Shown here: positions 8,997-18,713 of the stretch, piece by piece
Layout: the number at the start of each line of letters is the position of its first letter
Position numbering within the stretch: position 1 is the first letter of the stretch
DNA from: Domibacillus tundrae
Lineage (GTDB): Bacteria > Bacillota > Bacilli > Bacillales > Domibacillaceae
Direction: 5' to 3'
DNA length: 64,000 nt
Assembly (NCBI RefSeq): GCF_000970675.1
Contig: NZ_LAJA01000004.1
Location: 155,929-219,928, forward strand
Position numbers and translations under genes: made by a program
Notes under the pieces: generated by a model
What the model was told of the DNA's origin: nothing
Seen by the model: the letters and a program-made list of their open reading frames with translations, nothing else
The model's database searches: none

Positions 8997-9032
8997 AAGG
9001 GAACTTCCAAACAAGGAAGTTCCCTTAATTTT
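8997..9032 (+). terminator. Terminator after the kinase pseudogene
   Basis: 12-bp perfect stem AAGGGAACTTCC / GGAAGTTCCCTT with loop AAACAA, then AATTTTGTT. Confidence 0.75.
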
Positions 9033-9181
9033 GTTCTAAAATCAACAATATTATTTAACATAGCCTTTATTTTAAAAAAACTCATGAAACAAAAATTCCA
9101 ACGGAAAACTGGAGTTTTAGGAACACGATTTATGGAATAAAGCAAGATTTAGTATTGCATTTTTCTATTGTAAAAAACAAA

Positions 9182-9256
9182 AAGACTGCAGGCAATCTCG
9201 AATTCATTCGAGTTTGTCTACAGTCTGAAGCCGAGAAAAAACTCGGCTTCAGACTG
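9182..9256. repeat. Nested inverted repeats in the gap before the DUF421 gene
   Basis: Arms CAGTCTGAAGCCGAG (9221-9235) and CTCGGCTTCAGACTG (9242-9256) pair perfectly around AAAAAA. A second, imperfect palindrome (about 9183-9226) shares the left arm. No T-run follows on either strand, so this is a cruciform-prone repeat rather than a clear terminator. I see no gene between 8959 and 9309. Confidence 0.6.
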
Positions 9257-9309
9257 TTGAGAAAATCTTGGCAGTTTTTTTATGTTCATCAATTTTATCC
9301 ATTCATTTT

Positions 9310-10008
9310 TTAATACCGATTGTCGTTTTTATGGTCTATATAGAGCGTATTATCTGGTTGAACTTCAGCATAAAAGACGTCTGAAATGGTTTTAATTCCT
9401 GCTTGCATTAGTTGCTTATTTAACCACTCTGTGTCAAGGTTAAGCTTTTCCAAATTGCTTGTGTTAATCACTCCATCTGATACTACTCCTGTTATTGTGG
9501 GCAAAAGTTTCTTTTGCGAATTTACAATATTCATGTCACCTGTTGTGACGAGTTGTTTATGGTCTTTTTTCATAATGGACAATTTACCATTAATTTCAAA
9601 AATAGCATATTCGACTTCCTTAATTGAAAAAATATTTTTTTGTCTCAGTAATGCTGTTAGCGCATCTACATCCAAACTAACCTTGCGAAGTGGTTTTTCC
9701 ATTATCTTGCCGTTTTTGATCACAACAAGGGGTTCCCCCTCGATGACTTTTCGTACTTTTTTCGATTTTATGACAATCCGTCCCGATAAGAGCGTTAATA
9801 AACTCCATCCAATTAATGAGATAATCCCATTCAGAATGCTTAAATGTTGATTGAAAGCAAGATTTCCCGCTATAGAACCGATCGCAATGGCAGAAGCAAA
9901 GTTGAAGAACGTCATTTCTGAAATCTCTTTTCTTTCCATAATCCTCGTTAGGCTTAATAAAATGAGAAATGACAAAAACGTTCTAATGATTATTTCTGTA
10001 ACCCCCAA
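9310..10008 (-). CDS. DUF421 membrane protein (YetF/YrbG-like)
   Basis: 232 residues, TTG start with GGAGGG about 7 bases upstream. Three N-terminal membrane segments (residues ~5-25, 33-55, 60-78) contain the family pattern RIMERKEISEMTFFNFASAI and IAIGSIAGNLA. A cytoplasmic DUF421 domain follows (EGEPLVVIKNGKIMEKPLRK, LDVDALTALLRQKNIF, EVEYAIFEINGKLS) and then a tail with TISDVFYAEVQPDNTLYIDH. Such proteins are found in the membranes of many bacilli, some spore-associated. Function unknown. Confidence 0.92.
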   Translation of the reverse strand: MGVTEIIIRTFLSFLILLSLTRIMERKEISEMTFFNFASAIAIGSIAGNLAFNQHLSILNGIISLIGWSLLTLLSGRIVIKSKKVRKVIEGEPLVVIKNGKIMEKPLRKVSLDVDALTALLRQKNIFSIKEVEYAIFEINGKLSIMKKDHKQLVTTGDMNIVNSQKKLLPTITGVVSDGVINTSNLEKLNLDTEWLNKQLMQAGIKTISDVFYAEVQPDNTLYIDHKNDNRY

Positions 10009-10065
10009 TTCTATCCCTCCTTTTTACTATATTGTTTCCTTCAACGGAAAAAATACTTACTCGAA

Positions 10066-10092
10066 AAAAGCCGAGAAAAAATCTCGGCTTTT
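10066..10092 (-). terminator. Hairpin AAAAGCCGAGA / TCTCGGCTTTT
   Basis: 11-bp perfect stem around AAAAA with U-runs on both strands, about 60 bases upstream of the DUF421 start. The same GCCGAG..CTCGGC hairpin type recurs at 9221-9256, 59239-59262 and 59331-59363. Confidence 0.6.
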
Positions 10093-10218
10093 CTGCGTAT
10101 ATTAGCTATGTATGTGGAGTGCTAATAGTATTAAATTATACGTATTCAAAACTTTCCTGTCTGTTTGATATCATTGGGGACACCGCCTGTATGTATTGAG
10201 TTCATTATAAACAAAAGA

Positions 10219-10255
10219 GTCAGGCACTCGATGGTTTCATTATCGAATGCCTGAC
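10219..10255 (-). terminator. Hairpin downstream of tgl
   Basis: Stem GTCAGGCACTCGAT / ATCGAATGCCTGAC with one mismatch; on the minus strand TCTTTTGTTT follows. A candidate terminator for tgl. I see no gene between 10093 and 10443. Confidence 0.55.
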
Positions 10256-10443
10256 TTAATTATTACTAAATAGACTTTTTCAGTGCCCTCGGTGTTTGCA
10301 GCCTCTTTTTCTAGAATATCTTGGGATCATCTTGTTCTCATCAATCTTTTTTCAAAACAAGTTCTTTTATTTATCGATAAATTAACGTTTCCAGCAATAC
10401 TTTGATTGAATTTTATGTTCACCCGATGCGTTTAAGCTGGTGA

Positions 10444-11271
10444 TTAAAAATAGGACACATACCGATCAAATGGAATCGAGCTTTCATTATGCTGGACAAC
10501 CATATGCTGAGGTTTATGAATCGAATAAACGGGCTGTGACATCGAAAGTTTTGCTAAATGCTTGAAAGATGGCCTCGCCACTACATTTGTCAGATAGGCT
10601 GGCTGATTTGACCCCGGCCTTCTCGTTTGGTTCAGCGCATGAATCATTTGTTCAGCTGTCCTTATTCCTAGCCCATGTCCGAAATACGTGCCATCCCCTA
10701 GAACAACAGCATTTTCGCCTCTCCAATAAGGAGTCTTCGGATCGAAGTCCGGATTATTAAAATAGACGACATCCCCGGGCAAAAAATGCCTTGTATAAGC
10801 TGCTCTTACTCCGAGGTCAGGATCCGCGTGCCAGCTGTATAAATAGATGTTTTGAAATAATTGATTAAATAAGGATTCCCCTATTAGGTTTAGGACCGCA
10901 TGATAATAGATAATGACCTTTGCCGCTGCACATTCAAACGCATACTGTGAACTGTTCTTGTAGATATCTCGAATGGCGTCTGATGGTTTTACATCTTGCC
11001 GCAGCAGGAATCCACCGGTACGCGTCAAATTCCAGTATTGAGGGTTGCAGCGAGAATTCGCAAAGTCTGCAAACCGTACATGGCTTTGATTCATGGTTCT
11101 TGCGCTCATTATGATGTTTTTTCGTAACGCAAGCTCAAACGATAGTTCACCTATGGATTGATACGAGTAAACGGCTGTATCTTCATTCATCCGTTGAATG
11201 ATTATCCTTTCAATGCTGCCAGACGGCCACATGTCACTTTGCTGAAAGGGCCTCCCCGATAGTTGAATCAT
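10444..11271 (-). CDS. tgl: Protein-glutamine gamma-glutamyltransferase (spore coat transglutaminase)
   Basis: Cross-links spore-coat proteins by forming epsilon-(gamma-glutamyl)lysine bonds. The start chosen gives 275 residues beginning MIQLSGRP, matching the B. subtilis Tgl start; AAGAGG lies just upstream, and an ATG 21 bases earlier is less well placed. The active-site Cys is at residue 114 in YAFECAAAKVIIYYHAVL (Cys116 in B. subtilis). Other family blocks are YQSIGELSFELALRKNI, DVVYFNNPDFDPKTPYWRGE and GHGLGI. The C-terminus runs about 30 residues past B. subtilis Tgl. Expression is presumably late in the mother cell (family knowledge). Confidence 0.95.
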   Translation of the reverse strand: MIQLSGRPFQQSDMWPSGSIERIIIQRMNEDTAVYSYQSIGELSFELALRKNIIMSARTMNQSHVRFADFANSRCNPQYWNLTRTGGFLLRQDVKPSDAIRDIYKNSSQYAFECAAAKVIIYYHAVLNLIGESLFNQLFQNIYLYSWHADPDLGVRAAYTRHFLPGDVVYFNNPDFDPKTPYWRGENAVVLGDGTYFGHGLGIRTAEQMIHALNQTRRPGSNQPAYLTNVVARPSFKHLAKLSMSQPVYSIHKPQHMVVQHNESSIPFDRYVSYF

Positions 11272-11299
11272 CATATACCTCTTTTCAAGCATTAATTTG

Positions 11300-12424
11300 C
11301 ATTATTACTTAGCATATTCAAGCATCGTTTTAAGGTGTAGCTCTTCAAAATAAAAAAGCCCATCTTTTTTTGGGGTTAAACCCTGTTCGGTTTCTCGAGG
11401 AACTTGTATTGTTAATTCTTATAGCTTCACAATTAGTTTAGAATGTTGCAGGAATAAAAACACCAGTTTCTTCAAAATGATACGAATTTTTTATAAACAT
11501 CGCAACTTTATTTTAAAACCACAACGGCCACTTAATTTAGGAATTCGTGGAGCGAAAATTAACCGATGAGGCAGTCTTATATACCGTATGTATCACCATC
11601 AGAAAAGTGAAAGGGCAAATGCTGACACAGAGCCATGAAAGTGCCTTCCTATTTATTAGTAAAATATAAAGAATCAAGTACATTGGTTTTCTAACGTAAA
11701 AAAATCGATTGCAGTGAAGACAGTCGTGTAAAAAGGGGGAATGACCTTTCTCTATTAGTAATAAGGACGGCCGCAACGTCTTGGATAGCCTGGGTCTACA
11801 ACGACATTTCTTGTAATGGGTTGATAAATATGCCGTGGCACGTTGACAATGTGCTGCCGTCGTATCGATCTGGCCCAGCAGGCATATACAAACTTCCCAC
11901 TCGTTTTGATGTTTGATACGTCACTCCAAATTTCATTCGCAACATCTCTAGTCCTTTTCTTTTTCTTTAGAACAGTCTTATCATCGCCTTACTTTTCATT
12001 TTTAAATAAAAAAGGTGTTTTATTCTTTCCGGTAGGTCATTGCACGTAATATAAAGACCACGGAATCTATGAAGTGGAACCATAAACCGTCTATACAAAA
12101 AAGCGACCCTTGCACGGTGGGCGCTTGAATGGTTATCGGAGGGTTCATGTGGTCAACATGGCCACGTTGCTTTTAACTTCCATACGCTTAATTTATCGTG
12201 TGCTTTATATTAAAACATTGGGAAATGGCTGCCTAGTGTGCAGCCATTTCCCAACGGTAAACACAAATATATGTGCATATAGCTTAATTTGCCCCGTCCT
12301 AGTCCCGAATTACAAGGAAGATCAGCTCGCTGTTCAAGAGATCAAAAAGGCTGCTAAAAATAAAACGGCCATTACCTAAAAAGTAATGACCGTTAACTGG
12401 CATTGTGGAGCGTAAACCAGAAAA
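11300..12424. other. 1.1 kb without a clear gene
   Basis: No ORF with a ribosome site or recognisable homology. On the minus strand about 11754-11960 short open frames (QHIVNVPRHIYQPITRNV and, in another frame, MPAGPDRYDG) could be a decayed small spore-coat-like protein, but I cannot name it. A perfect 15-bp palindrome (TTGGGAAATGGCTGC and complement, 12218-12254) lies nearby. The rest is featureless and AT-rich. Confidence 0.5.
12355..12394 (-). terminator. Terminator of the short yjcZ-like gene
   Basis: Stem AACGGCCATTAC / GTAATGACCGTT with one mismatch; on the minus strand it is followed by TTATTTTTA. It lies 31 bases past the stop of the 36-residue gene. Confidence 0.75.
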
Positions 12425-12535
12425 TTAGTATCCTCCCCAAACTGTTGCTCCAATAATGATTAAAAGGATGAATAAGACAACGACCAAAGCAAAGCCACTG
12501 CCGTAACCGCCGCCGTATCCTGCTACTGCACTCAT
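12425..12535 (-). CDS. YjcZ-like micro-protein, short form
   Basis: 36 residues: a Gly/Tyr-rich head (GYGGGYGSG) followed by one membrane helix ([16 protein letters not shown]) and ending WGGY. This is the YjcZ/YhcZ sporulation-associated family, usually annotated as sporulation protein YjcZ. AAGGAGGTGG lies about 7 bases before the ATG. A longer paralogue sits 390 bases upstream with a related promoter region. The gene is far shorter than usual annotation cut-offs. Likely inserted in a spore membrane (inference). Confidence 0.88.
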   Translation of the reverse strand: MSAVAGYGGGYGSGFALVVVLFILLIIIGATVWGGY

Positions 12536-12922
12536 TAAATTTCCACCTCCTTACCAAAAAAGTAGTGAAGCAATTGTATAAACCAACGTTTCTGAATTGA
12601 TCTATTTAATAAGATATGAACAGAGAGGCGCATTGGATTAAGCAATTGTCTCTACTGATCATTTTTTTTTTTGCGAAAGAAATTAGTACAGCAGGAATGA
12701 AGGGAATCAAATCTTTTCATTTACTGTAAAATGACTGATATGCCAGCAATGCGTTGTGATTCCACAATGGAAATCAACAGGCCGAAACCGAAGCAAGACG
12801 CAGATGCACGGCAAAGAGCGCCATTTCTAAGCGATTGAGAACTTCAGGGGGAAGCCGCTGAAATGGCGTCTGATAGAAAGGTGAATAAAGAAGGTTGATA
12901 TGGCGTTTCCAGTCATTTTAAA

Positions 12923-13108
12923 TTAATAGCGGCCGCTCATTGTAGCGCCAATAATGATTAAAAGAATGAACAACACTACGATCAGCGCAAAGCCTCTGCC
13001 ACCGCCGCCGCGGACATAACCACCGCTGCAACCGCAACCGCACCCATAGCCATGACTGTAGCCGCCATAACCACGGCCATAACCACCGTAACCACCGAAA
13101 AGTCCCAT
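12923..13108 (-). CDS. YjcZ-like micro-protein, long form
   Basis: 61 residues. A 40-residue Gly/Tyr-rich head contains a Cys-Gly repeat ([12 protein letters not shown]) and then the same membrane helix as the short paralogue ([20 protein letters not shown]). AAAGGAGGTG lies upstream. The Cys-rich insert distinguishes it from the short form and could allow disulfides or metal binding. The pair seems to have arisen by tandem duplication including the upstream region. Confidence 0.87.
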   Translation of the reverse strand: MGLFGGYGGYGRGYGGYSHGYGCGCGCSGGYVRGGGGRGFALIVVLFILLIIIGATMSGRY

Positions 13109-13111
13109 ACC

Positions 13112-13245
13112 ATTTCACCTCCTTTATGAAAAGATAGCGAGCAATTATATAAATCAACGTCTCTTAATTGATCTATTCTATAGGATATGAACAAAAAAAT
13201 ATATTGGACTAAGCAATTGTCTCTACTGATAATCTTTTTTGTCAG
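13112..13245. repeat. Duplicated upstream region of the two yjcZ-like genes
   Basis: About 130 bases here match 12539-12672 imperfectly, sharing CACCTCCTT, AATTGATCTATT, GATATGAACA and AAGCAATTGTCTCTACTGAT in the same order. On the minus strand both copies hold CATATCNTA, which fits a sigma-K type -10 (CATANNNTA), but I do not see a convincing -35. The similarity supports tandem gene duplication. Confidence 0.65.
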
Positions 13246-14036
13246 AGAGAATAATAAGCTGCCTCGTTTCATCGGAATCATGGGGTCTTGCCTCGACCGT
13301 TAAAAAAGCGAGGGGTGCGTCAATTTTCCGCAAATAAGTTTAAATCTGGGCGCTTTGTTTATGCAAAATTTTATGAAGGCGTTTGGCTGTCCGTCGGAGA
13401 TCCTCGCAGCAATTAGCGCCAGTAATCGCCACAAACGCAGTCATACCAATGGTTGAGGCTGCGTTGCATAAACTGATACAAAAAATTGAATTGAACAGCA
13501 AAACCGAAGATGTTGAATTTGTAAATATGATTAAGAATTTAGTTATTAAAGATTTTTGTTTTTTTGATTCACACAACAAGAAAGGTTTAAGAGGCTGGAA
13601 AAAACAGATAAATAGCAGCGATTATTATAAGGATCATTTAGTATTTTCAAACCACCTGTTTGAAAATCAATTCCCATTATGTACTGTCCCCTGTTCAGAT
13701 GAGATTTAGATTAATGTAATTTTAATCAGCGTTGTTTTCTCTTAGGCTGATTTTTCAAACTGTACAAACATCTTTTCATGAGAATAAAGTTAATTATCAA
13801 CTCCGTGCCGTTTTTATTTACTTATTGGCATCCTCTTCATTACGGATAAACTTCGAGAAACTCTAAATAATAATTGAAATAAACGCTGGATACATCTGAT
13901 CTTCTGATAAAAGAATCCTTAAATCAACATGATTTCGTTACAAAAATAGAGTTTTTTACAAGAAGCAGAAATAACGTACCTTGTCCATCTCCGTTGCTGA
14001 TAGCTGATAAACCAAAACAGAGAGGGGAAAACATAT
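13246..14036. other. Region without a confident gene
   Basis: Open frames exist on both strands around 13340-13710, but none has a convincing ribosome site or recognised domain. A minus-strand frame, MTAFVAITGANCCEDLRRTA (from about 13440 downwards), reads like a possible protein tail without a family match. AT-rich sequence follows up to the ggt pseudogene. Confidence 0.4.
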
Positions 14037-15344
14037 ATGAGACCCATGAAGAGTCTTGTTTTAAGCGTTATTAGCTTTTCCATGATGATAACTCCTGCCT
14101 ATGCCAGTGTCCCCGGCGTAGACCACACAATGAAGGAAGCAGCAACGAAAGGGATTGTCTCCGCTTCCCATCCTTTAGCTGCTGAAGCCGGAAGAAAAAT
14201 ACTTGAGCAAGGTGGAAATGCGATCGATGCATCTGCCGCTATTCAATCATTTTTAAATGTTACAGAGCCGATGATGTCAGGGATTGGCGGAGGCGGTTTC
14301 ATGATGATCTATATGAAAGAACGAAGAAAACTAATTAACCCTGAAAAAGCAACTGCTGTAGTGAAATAAGGAAATCTATGGAAATATGAAGAACAAGAAA
14401 CTTCTTCCCAAGCGGCTGTAAAAGAAGAAAATCCGATTGGCCAAACCACCCACTTTTCCATCATGGATAAGTGGGGCAATATGGTTGCCTATACGACAAC
14501 GATTGAGCAGGTTTTTGGATCTGGCATAATGGTACCCGGTTATGGGTTCATGTTGAACAATGAAATGACAGACTTTGATGCTACACCAGGCGGCGTTAAT
14601 CAAGTTGAACCGAGAAAACGGCCAAGAAGCAGCATGTCGCCCACTCTTCTCCTGAAAGATGGAAATCCATTTATGGCGATTGGATCTCCAGGGGGACCAA
14701 CGATTATCACATCTGTTGCTGAAACCATCATAAATGTGATTGATCACAATATGCCTATCCAAAAAGCGATTTTAACACCCCGCATCTATTCAGCGGGCTA
14801 TCCAACGGTTAGATGGGAACCGGGAATTGATCAAAACACAAGATTAGAGCTCATGGCAAAAGGGCATGTTTTTGAAGAAAAAACAGAACACCTTGGCAAT
14901 ATTCAGGCGATTATTTATGATTATGAAAACGGAAAAATGTATGGCGGGGCAGATAATACCAGGGAAGGAACTGTTTTAGGTGTTGATGCTGTGAGGTATA
15001 CATCCAAACAGGCTGAAAAAATAAAAGAAGAGAGAAAAGGGCCTTTTATTTTAAAAGTAAATAACGCTGTATATCCTTATACAGCCCAGCAAATGAAACT
15101 GATAAGAGGAAATCCGTATATTCAATCCGATAAATTACTGCTTGGCTTAGGGGTCATTGAAGCAAAAGATTTAATCTTTTATAAACCAAGCAGGGGTTCG
15201 TATCTCCCTGGTATCGAAGTCGCAAATTCATTAGGATATAAAGTTAACTGGGATGAAAAAGATAAAGTACTGCAGCTGGAAAAAGACTTGAATGACTATA
15301 ATAATCCAAATGATGATGAAGACGGCGATATTATCACAAATTAA
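14037..15344 (+). pseudogene. ggt: Gamma-glutamyltransferase with internal deletion and nonsense codon
   Basis: Secreted enzyme that splits glutathione and poly-gamma-glutamate. AGAGGGG precedes the ATG and a signal peptide is present (cleavage near AYA-S). The first ~105 residues match the large subunit (GIVSASHPLAAEAGRKILEQ, GGNAIDAS, MSGIGGGGF). The frame then meets TAA at 14367 and jumps to the subunit junction: the catalytic Thr in QTTHFSIMDKWGN and the small-subunit blocks (MSPTLLLKDG, GSPGGPTIITS). About 250 residues of the large subunit are missing, so no active enzyme is expected. The C-terminus carries an extra copper-amine-oxidase-N-like module (VNNAVYPY..YLPGIEVANSLGYKVNWDE). Confidence 0.9.
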
Positions 15345-15462
15345 ATTTTTATATTATATAACTCAACTTTCGCACCTGGAAAATAAGGGCTATTCGCTGG
15401 CTGTACTAGGCTTACGGGCTATCATGTATGAGACTTGACTCATCATGAAACACGAAAAAAAT

Positions 15463-15950
15463 ACCTCTTCTGTGTGTAATTGTCGAGAAAACACTATCAC
15501 ACAGAAGAGGTGCTCCCTATGTGATAGGCCCAAACAACCCATCTAATCAACCACTGCCGAAAGAATTGAACTCTGTTTTTTTCTGAGCTGGAGAGCCATA
15601 AGCATTTGCGCCAGGCCGGGATCACCAAATCCTTTGGCTTCAGCTGTGCTTATTTGTTTAAGCTCGTCTTTTGCCTGATTGTCCAGCAGAAAACTGGTTT
15701 TCTCTGCTGGAATCCAAGAAGGCTGGGCTGTTTCCAGCGAAGGATACGGTTTATCGCTTTCCCAGCCAGCCGACCTTTAACTGGCGCCGCTTCTTGTTGC
15801 TTTTAAGCGCTGCGGCCATTCAAAAGGTGGCCCGTCTGATGAATCATGGTCGGCCTAAAGTGCTGATCATCGATGATTCGGCTTACGATCGGAACCGCAG
15901 TAAAATAGAAGGAGATGGAGTGTGAACATCTTTTCACGTTCCATCTCCTT
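15463..15950 (+). mobile_element. IS4-family transposase 5' fragment
   Basis: The plus strand holds the N-terminal part of an IS4-type transposase in two overlapping frames: QAGITKSFGFSCAYLFKLV, then ENWFSLLESKKAGLFPAKDT, RRFLLLLSAAAIQKV and the first catalytic Asp in VLIIDDSAYDRNRSK, ending at a stop near 15925. An ACCTCTTCTGTGTG / CACACAGAAGAGGT inverted repeat lies at its left edge (about 15463-15512) and a GGAGATGGA palindrome at the right edge. The C-terminal two thirds are missing. I see nothing in the AT-rich stretch 15951-16309. Confidence 0.75.
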
Positions 15951-16309
15951 TATTTGTTCACTTTAAAAAGTTCAAGGAAGGTCTATTAAAGAAATGAACC
16001 TTTACTATAGTAGAAAACAAATAAAGGCAGCGTTCGCTAAATAAACGTAAAAATCTTTGACAATTAAATTCTTTTATTTTCATGTGAACGGACTATAAAC
16101 TGACTTGAAATGTTCCTGATTATATATTTAGAGGCGTATTATCGTTATGAATTGACTGTAAAAAATAGATAAAAAGAATTCTATGACTTAGGATTTATAA
16201 AGTTATATATTTTGCAAAGGCAAGTACCAGAAAATTAAATAAAATACATCACGACCAGTGATTAACCATAATTAGACAGACTTATCCTGTTATTCTGGTA
16301 GTCATACAA

Positions 16310-17380
16310 AAAATGGACCAGCTCCGACTCCTAATCCACCGGCAGGCTGCCCTGAAGCAGCTGATGCTGGAAGGAAACAAGGGGCATTTGGCGAAAAACA
16401 CGTCTCTTTTTTGTCTGGTCAAACAGCCATTTGAGCAACACATACGCAATCAGCGCGGCATACAGCTAGTTAAAGACCACGTTCGATGTCGTGCCAAACA
16501 GCACCGGCACATTCAGGTTCTGCTCAATCCAGTGGAAAAACGATTCAATCGTCCAGCGCGCTTTGTACATCTCGGCCACTTCTTCAGCCGACATATTCAT
16601 CAGGCTGGCCACGACGCGGATTTCCCGCTCGTGGTCATCCTGGAAAAACACAACCCGGTGCCGTTTTTCCGAACGGGACTGTGGGGTGCCCAGGCGGCAG
16701 GTGATGTCGCGTATCACACGCGAGCCTGCCTGCTTCTGGCGCTGCGGTGACCGGATGGCTGACAGCTCGACGTTTTCCTTGATTCGAATGACAAAGTCCT
16801 GTGTGTCTGCCACAAACTGATCGATTCGGCTGATTTTAAAACAGGCACGGTCAACTAACCAAGATGAAACGCTTGTCCGTCAGCAGTTCGCCAACCGGTC
16901 CATCATGCTTGAGGCCCGTCGTCTCGACCACATTCAGCGGCATTCCTGTTTTAGAGGGTGAAGCTGAGGTGCAGCTTGATGCCGGCGCGCTCGCCGTGAT
17001 CCGGGTTTTTCCAACGGTCATGGTCGTTGAATCGACCAGCAGGAGCTGGTTTGGGATCTTTATCGAGCGCCGGCCGGGCCGCCCGGCTGCACTGCTTCAC
17101 TGTTTTGTAGAACAGCTCCTTTATCACGTGGAAGTCAAGATGGCTCGCTTTTTTGGAAAGCGTGGAACGCTCCAACTGGGGGAGCCCGGCCTGGACACCG
17201 GCATCCGTACAGTGGCAGAAGCTTTTCCATTCGTGAAGCGCCGCTGAAATCAGGTATAGTGCCGGTACTTCAGCTGTGCATTTTCAGGCGGTATCTCCAT
17301 ATCCAAGCAGCGCTTTCAAGCTGGCTGTCATCAAAAATCAGCTTTTGAATCAATGTCGGGAGTATGGTATTCTGCTTCAT
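16310..17380 (-). mobile_element. IS4-family transposase remnant, frameshifted
   Basis: Starting from ATG at 17380 (MKQNTILPTLIQKL), pieces in all three minus frames rebuild a transposase: the first catalytic Asp in LLLVDSTTMTVGK, then FFQDDHEREIRVVASLMN and the YREK-type segment YKARWTIESFFHWIEQN. At least three frame changes make it inactive. It belongs to a different IS4 subgroup from the 15.6 kb fragment. GC content is clearly higher than in the flanks, consistent with transfer. Confidence 0.75.
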
Positions 17381-17677
17381 AGGGGCATCTTCCTCTTTAG
17401 ATGTTTGATCGTACTTACATTCTACAAGAAAGGTGTCTTTTTTGTATGCTTTTTTCAGAATATTACTGGAGAATCACCACGCGTGAAAATACATCTTAAT
17501 TTTAAGAAGAATTGATTGTTGGATAAATACTTTTTTAATATAATTTATGAATTAAGTATAATCTTTTAAAGATTGGAAGGGCAAATATGGTTGAATTACC
17601 ATTGATTACACAAATAAACATTGGTTCTTCCATAGTAAAATAAAAGTTGTGGGTCTTTATTGAGAGGAGTGGTGATT

Positions 17678-18408
17678 TTGATTCCACTTAACATTATATT
17701 GGCAGACGATCACGAAGATTCTTTGGAAGTGTTAAAAATTTTTGTAGAACAACATCCAGATTTTAAAGTAGTAGATACATGTAACAATGGGGAAGAATTA
17801 GTTGAAAAAGTGGCAAAACATAAACCTGATTTAGTGATCGCAGATATTAAAATGCCTAAATTAGATGGCATTGAAGCGATGAAAAAAAGTATGCAATTTC
17901 GTCACGACTTAAAGTTTATATTTGTAACCGGCTACGATGATTTTGCTGTGGAAGCTTTTAACATTTCAGCTGTTGATTATGTTGTAAAACCGCTAGAGAT
18001 GGCCAGACTGTATGCTGCATTAGAAAAGGCTAAATTTATTGTTAACTTGAATGAAAAAGAAATAAAAGGTAGTAAAGGCAGTACTAAAAAATTGCCGTTT
18101 AAATTTAATGGTGATATGTACTATGTTCCATTCAAGGATATTTTCTTTATTGAAAAAATCGGAAAAAATGCCTTATTCATACAAAAGAAAAAACTTTTGC
18201 AACGTACGAGAGATTAAGTGATTTATATCAATTACTTGATGATTCATTTTATTTAGCTCATCGTTCTAATATTATAAATATGGATAATGTGTTTTGTATT
18301 AAACAGAAGTACGAAACATACTTGGCTTATTTCCAAAATTTCAATAAATATGCACATATTTCTAGGTTGAAAATTAAAGAAGCACGTGAGCTTATTAGCC
18401 ACAATTAG
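17678..18408 (+). pseudogene. LytTR-type response regulator, frameshifted
   Basis: Receiver plus LytTR DNA-binding domain regulator. TTG at 17678 is chosen because AGGAG lies 9 bases upstream. Receiver residues are intact: acidic pair in LADDHED, phospho-acceptor Asp56 in LVIADIKMP, Thr in FVTGYDDF and Lys in YVVKPLE. The LytTR domain begins near residue 140 (FKFNGDMYYVPFKDIFFIEK). A one-base loss near 18180 throws the frame into a stop at 18217. The other frame continues TKEKTFATYERLSDLYQLLD to KEARELISHN at 18408. It sits between two IS4 wrecks; the kinase downstream is not a typical LytS partner. Confidence 0.85.
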
Positions 18409-18414
18409 ATAGAC

Positions 18415-18640
18415 TGTTTTTGCACTGGGCAGAGTAATTGTGCAGCAATAAACCCGTTGCCGCATGCCATTCCAACGGCATATTGGTTGAAACCGGCATA
18501 AAGCTTAATGCCGGAATATTCACCGTGATACACAGCCTATAGAGGTCGGTTATTTCTACTGTAATCATCGCCGAATCCACCAGCAGCCGGTTGAGAATCT
18601 TGAATGTTCTTCGGGTCACCCGGATGTACTTTTGGACGAT
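18415..18640 (-). mobile_element. Second, more decayed IS4-type remnant
   Basis: Minus-strand frame with FKILNRLLVDSAMITVEITD and SFMPVSTNMPLEWHAATGLL. It aligns with the first catalytic Asp region of the transposase at 16.3-17.4 kb (QLLLVDSTTMTVGK..). Only about 75 codons remain. It directly precedes the histidine kinase gene and may have removed its native promoter. Confidence 0.55.
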
Positions 18641-18713
18641 GAGCGTAAAAAAATACAGCAGGTAAACGACTATTAAAAATCAATTTTTATAACAGAAAAC
18701 AAGGTGATACGGT

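Noticed and set aside
9221..9256. Terminator
   Set aside because: A perfect 15-bp stem but no T-run on either strand, so it is listed only as an inverted repeat.
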